DNA from: Bacillus licheniformis DSM 13 = ATCC 14580
Lineage (GTDB): Bacteria > Bacillota > Bacilli > Bacillales > Bacillaceae
Assembly (NCBI RefSeq): GCF_000011645.1
Contig: NC_006270.3
Coordinates: 4,158,598 to 4,222,597, forward strand
Direction of reading: 5' to 3'
Length of the DNA: 64,000 bases
The position numbers and the translations under genes are program-made. The notes under the pieces are model-generated. The model was not told where the DNA came from. It saw only the letters and a list, made by a program, of their open reading frames with translations, and made no database searches. The stretch's first letter is position 1. Each line of letters starts with the position of its first letter. Below are positions 61,702-64,000 of this stretch, one piece after another.

Positions 61702-62325
61702 TTATTTTTTATATGAGATGACAAGGTGCCGGTTATGGTCTTCACCGGTAGAGTAAGTTTCGATATGCTGCGAGTAGCCCGCAAGCGTATCATGGATGAC
61801 CTTGCGCTCACTGGAAGGCATCGGCTCCAGGTGAATGTCTTTTTTCTGCCTGGCCGCCTGGTCAGCAAGCTTCAATGCCAGCTGAGCAAGTGTTTCCTTC
61901 CGCTTTGCGCGGTATCCTTCGGCGTCAACCACCGCTTGGATATATCTGTCGGAATGACGATTGAGCACGAGCTGCGTCAGCGTTTCAAGGGCATTTAAAG
62001 TTTGTCCCCTTTTTCCAATTAAAAGAGCTGTTTTGTCTCCTTTCAACTGAAAAACCACTCGTTTAGACTCCTCTTCTGCCGTCACCTGGGCTTGTATTCC
62101 CATATTCGAAATTACATTTTCCAAATATTGTTTTGCTTCTTTAACCGGGTCTATTTTTTCCCGAATGTTCACGACTGCAGACCGATGACCGAAAATGCCG
62201 AATAATCCCTTTTTTCCTTCATCAACTACGTCGACTTCGACATCATCTGCATGAAGGCCCAGCTGTTCAAGCCCGGATTGCACTGCTTCATCGACGGTAC
62301 GTCCAGTAGCAGTCAGTTCCTTCAC
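61702..62325 (-). CDS. jag: SpoIIIJ-associated RNA-binding protein Jag (KhpB)
   Basis: 207 residues: Jag-N domain ('TATGRTVDEAVQSGLEQL'), KH domain with 'LIGKRGQTLNALETLTQLV', and R3H domain ('MPSSERKVIHDTLAGYSQ'). It binds RNA and is linked to cell division and elongation in Firmicutes. ATG at 62325 overlaps spoIIIJ by 4 bp. Confidence 0.96.
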   Translation of the reverse strand: MKELTATGRTVDEAVQSGLEQLGLHADDVEVDVVDEGKKGLFGIFGHRSAVVNIREKIDPVKEAKQYLENVISNMGIQAQVTAEEESKRVVFQLKGDKTALLIGKRGQTLNALETLTQLVLNRHSDRYIQAVVDAEGYRAKRKETLAQLALKLADQAARQKKDIHLEPMPSSERKVIHDTLAGYSQHIETYSTGEDHNRHLVISYKK

Positions 62326-63122
62326 TTTTTCTTACCTCCGGATTTTTTTCCTCCGGCTGCCGCTTCCTGTCTCTCAGCCTTTAGATCAGGCCCTTTGATA
62401 AAGAAGGTTTGAGCAATCATGAATAAGTTACCGACTACCCAGTACAGGGAAAGAGCCGCCGGGAAACTGATCGCAAATACAACGATCATGATCGGCATCA
62501 GCCAAAGCATCATCGCCATCTGCGGATTTTGCTGCGCTGTTCCCGCCATCATCAGCTTTTGCTGAATGAATGTGAACACACCGGCGAGAATCGGCAAAAT
62601 GAAATACGGATCACGCTCCCCAAGGTCAAACCATAAAAAGCTGTGTTCTGCGATTTCCCGCGTTCTCATAATGGCATGATAGAATCCGATTAAAATCGGC
62701 ATTTGAATTAAGATCGGGAAACATCCGGCAAGCGGGTTAACCCCGTGCTTCTGCATGAGAGCCATCGTTTCCTGTTGAAGCTTCTGCTGCGTTTTTTGAT
62801 CTTTAGAACTGTATTTTTCACGAAGTTTTTGCATTTCAGGCTGGAGAGCCTGCATCGCTTTCGAACTCTTCGTCTGCTTGATCATCAGCGGCAAAATTAA
62901 AAGTCTGATTAAGATCGTGACGATGATAATCGCTAGTCCGAAGTTTTCATTCGTTAAATTTGCTACATACGTGATCAGCTGTGACAACGGGTATACGATA
63001 TACGTGTTCCAAAACCCTTCGCTTTCTGCAGTGATCGGCTGGTTGATTTCCGTACATCCAGCTAAAAGCACGATAACGCCGATCATACTGAACAATAATA
63101 AAATTCGCCTCTTCAACAACAT
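62322..63122 (-). CDS. spoIIIJ: Membrane protein insertase SpoIIIJ (YidC1, lipoprotein)
   Basis: 266 residues. A lipoprotein signal with lipobox LAGC at ~19-22, then the YidC core of five TM helices ('FGLAIIIVTILIRLLILPLM', 'NPLAGCFPILIQMPILIGFY', 'AALSLYWVVGNLFMIAQ') and a basic tail. It inserts membrane proteins and is needed for sigma-G activation in the forespore. ATG 63122 is 3 bases from AGGAGG; the next codons are TTG TTG with better spacing, so the exact start is uncertain by one or two residues. Confidence 0.97.
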   Translation of the reverse strand: MLLKRRILLLFSMIGVIVLLAGCTEINQPITAESEGFWNTYIVYPLSQLITYVANLTNENFGLAIIIVTILIRLLILPLMIKQTKSSKAMQALQPEMQKLREKYSSKDQKTQQKLQQETMALMQKHGVNPLAGCFPILIQMPILIGFYHAIMRTREIAEHSFLWFDLGERDPYFILPILAGVFTFIQQKLMMAGTAQQNPQMAMMLWLMPIMIVVFAISFPAALSLYWVVGNLFMIAQTFFIKGPDLKAERQEAAAGGKKSGGKKK

Positions 63123-63288
63123 TTCCTCCTAAATCTTCATTCTTCAACCGGTATTATTCGGTTATGACCATTAAAAAGACATACTTTCTCGTATTTTATC
63201 ATCTTTCTCCCCCGAATGGGCGACGACATTTTTCTGGAGCTAAAGGAAGCGCTTAAAAATGAGGGGCCATAACTTCTTTTAACCCGGA

Positions 63289-63648
63289 CTATGATGGCTG
63301 ATTCGGTTTTTTCCGGTAGACAAACGACTTTCTGAAAAGATGCTGCAAACTTTTTTTCGTCTCTTCATATGATAATTCAGCTGCAGGCTTTCTTGCGATG
63401 ATAATGTAGTCATTTTCTTGTTTTAATAGATTCCGCTCTTCCTGGATGACCTGGCGAATCAGCCGCTTTACCCGGTTGCGCACGACTGCGTTTCCGATTT
63501 TCTTGCTGACCGACAGTCCCACCCGAAACTCTTTCGCTTCAGGCTGGTGAAGCACATATAAAACATATTGCCGGTTTGCCATCGATTTTCCCTTTTTAAA
63601 TACTTTTTGAAAATCTTCATTTTTCTTTAATCGATTTCGCTTTTTCAT
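63289..63648 (-). CDS. rnpA: Ribonuclease P protein component
   Basis: 119 residues with the RnpA signature 'RNRVKRLIRQVIQEE' and 'VGLSVSKKIGNAVVRNR', partner of the RNase P RNA in 5' tRNA maturation. I chose ATG at 63648, which has GGAGTGA 8 bases upstream and matches the family start (MKKRNRLKKNEDF). It lies between rpmH and spoIIIJ in the conserved cluster. Confidence 0.97.
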   Translation of the reverse strand: MKKRNRLKKNEDFQKVFKKGKSMANRQYVLYVLHQPEAKEFRVGLSVSKKIGNAVVRNRVKRLIRQVIQEERNLLKQENDYIIIARKPAAELSYEETKKSLQHLFRKSFVYRKKPNQPS

Positions 63649-63703
63649 ATCTTCTTTCACTCCGATAACAAGCTGGCAAATGGGCCTGGTCATTCCTCTA
63701 TGT

Positions 63704-63732
63704 AAAAAAGACCACTGACATTATTCAGTGGC
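63704..63732 (-). terminator. Terminator or attenuator between rpmH and rnpA
   Basis: Stem GGCCACTGA / TCAGTGGTC followed by TTTTTT on the minus strand, directly after the rpmH stop. It should reduce read-through into rnpA. Confidence 0.85.
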
Positions 63733-63906
<174 letters not shown>

Positions 63907-63913
63907 CTAATTT

Positions 63914-63943
63914 ATTATATTGGGATGAGCAGTTCATTGTCAA
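63914..63943 (-). promoter_or_regulatory. Sigma-A promoter of rpmH
   Basis: Minus strand TTGACA, 18 bases, TATAAT; both hexamers are consensus, 47 bp before the rpmH start. Confidence 0.9.
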
Positions 63944-64000
63944 CTTCGCTCACACATTTCTTTTTTGCACCATAATAGGATAACACATATCAATTTTCTT

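Overview
This window looks like the left flank of oriC in a Bacillus of the B. subtilis/B. licheniformis group. The gene order read from the right edge is rpmH-rnpA-spoIIIJ-jag-mnmE-mnmG-rsmG-noc ... parA-parB-yyaC-yyaD-yyzM-ychF-rpsF-ssbA-rpsR ... yybS-gdpP-rplI ... yycB-yycC-yycD-dnaC-purA, a four-tRNA cluster, walRKHIJ-htrC and rlmH. dnaA and oriC proper should lie just beyond base 64000. An ECF41-type sigma factor with its carboxymuconolactone-decarboxylase-like partner (54980-56347) favours the B. licheniformis side of the group. The species call is inference from gene content; no database was searched.

Bases 1-17230 are an AT-rich accessory block that stops exactly at the 3' end of rlmH, the integration position used by staphylococcal SCC elements. 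Next to that junction are two large serine recombinase genes in tandem, both frame-disrupted, preceded by a 57-codon ORF. Further in is a seven-gene type I restriction-modification operon: a half-length S subunit, HsdM, an unknown protein, RhuM, a full HsdS, HsdR and a DUF45 metallopeptidase. Beyond it are unknown proteins of 304 and 187 residues, a CBASS-like pair (a SLATT-type membrane protein upstream of a CD-NTase with an AGS-C-like sensor domain) with a divergent putative DNA-binding protein, and the start of a tyrosine-recombinase-like gene cut by the window edge. The other end of the element is outside the window. The block reads as an rlmH-integrated, SCC-like defence island.

Bases 17224-33055 are mostly core genes on the minus strand: rlmH with a DnaA-box cluster upstream, two paralogous small membrane proteins flanking a GNAT acetyltransferase, a DUF62 protein, the complete wal operon, tRNA-Lys/Glu/Asp/Phe, a Nudix hydrolase, purA with paired PurBoxes, a holin-like gene and dnaC. 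Bases 33249-40381 run mainly on the plus strand: yycD, yycC, yycB and a five-gene GlcNAc/MurNAc catabolic operon (nagA-nagB-nagR-murQ-PTS) with a NagR-type operator and a CcpA cre site.

Bases 40418-57254 hold rplI-gdpP-yybS, a tiny membrane protein gene, cotF, a SulP/Usp pair and an MFS carrier (probably accessory), the rpsF-ssbA-rpsR operon with a consensus promoter, ychF, yyzM, yyaD, yyaC with a sigma-F-like promoter, parB-parA with a perfect parS inside parB, the ECF41 module and noc. Bases 57352-63867 hold rsmG-mnmG-mnmE, a second group of DnaA boxes, jag-spoIIIJ, rnpA and rpmH. Sequence features for origin control (DnaA boxes, parS and parS-like sites, Soj/Spo0J/Noc) recur across the chromosomal part.
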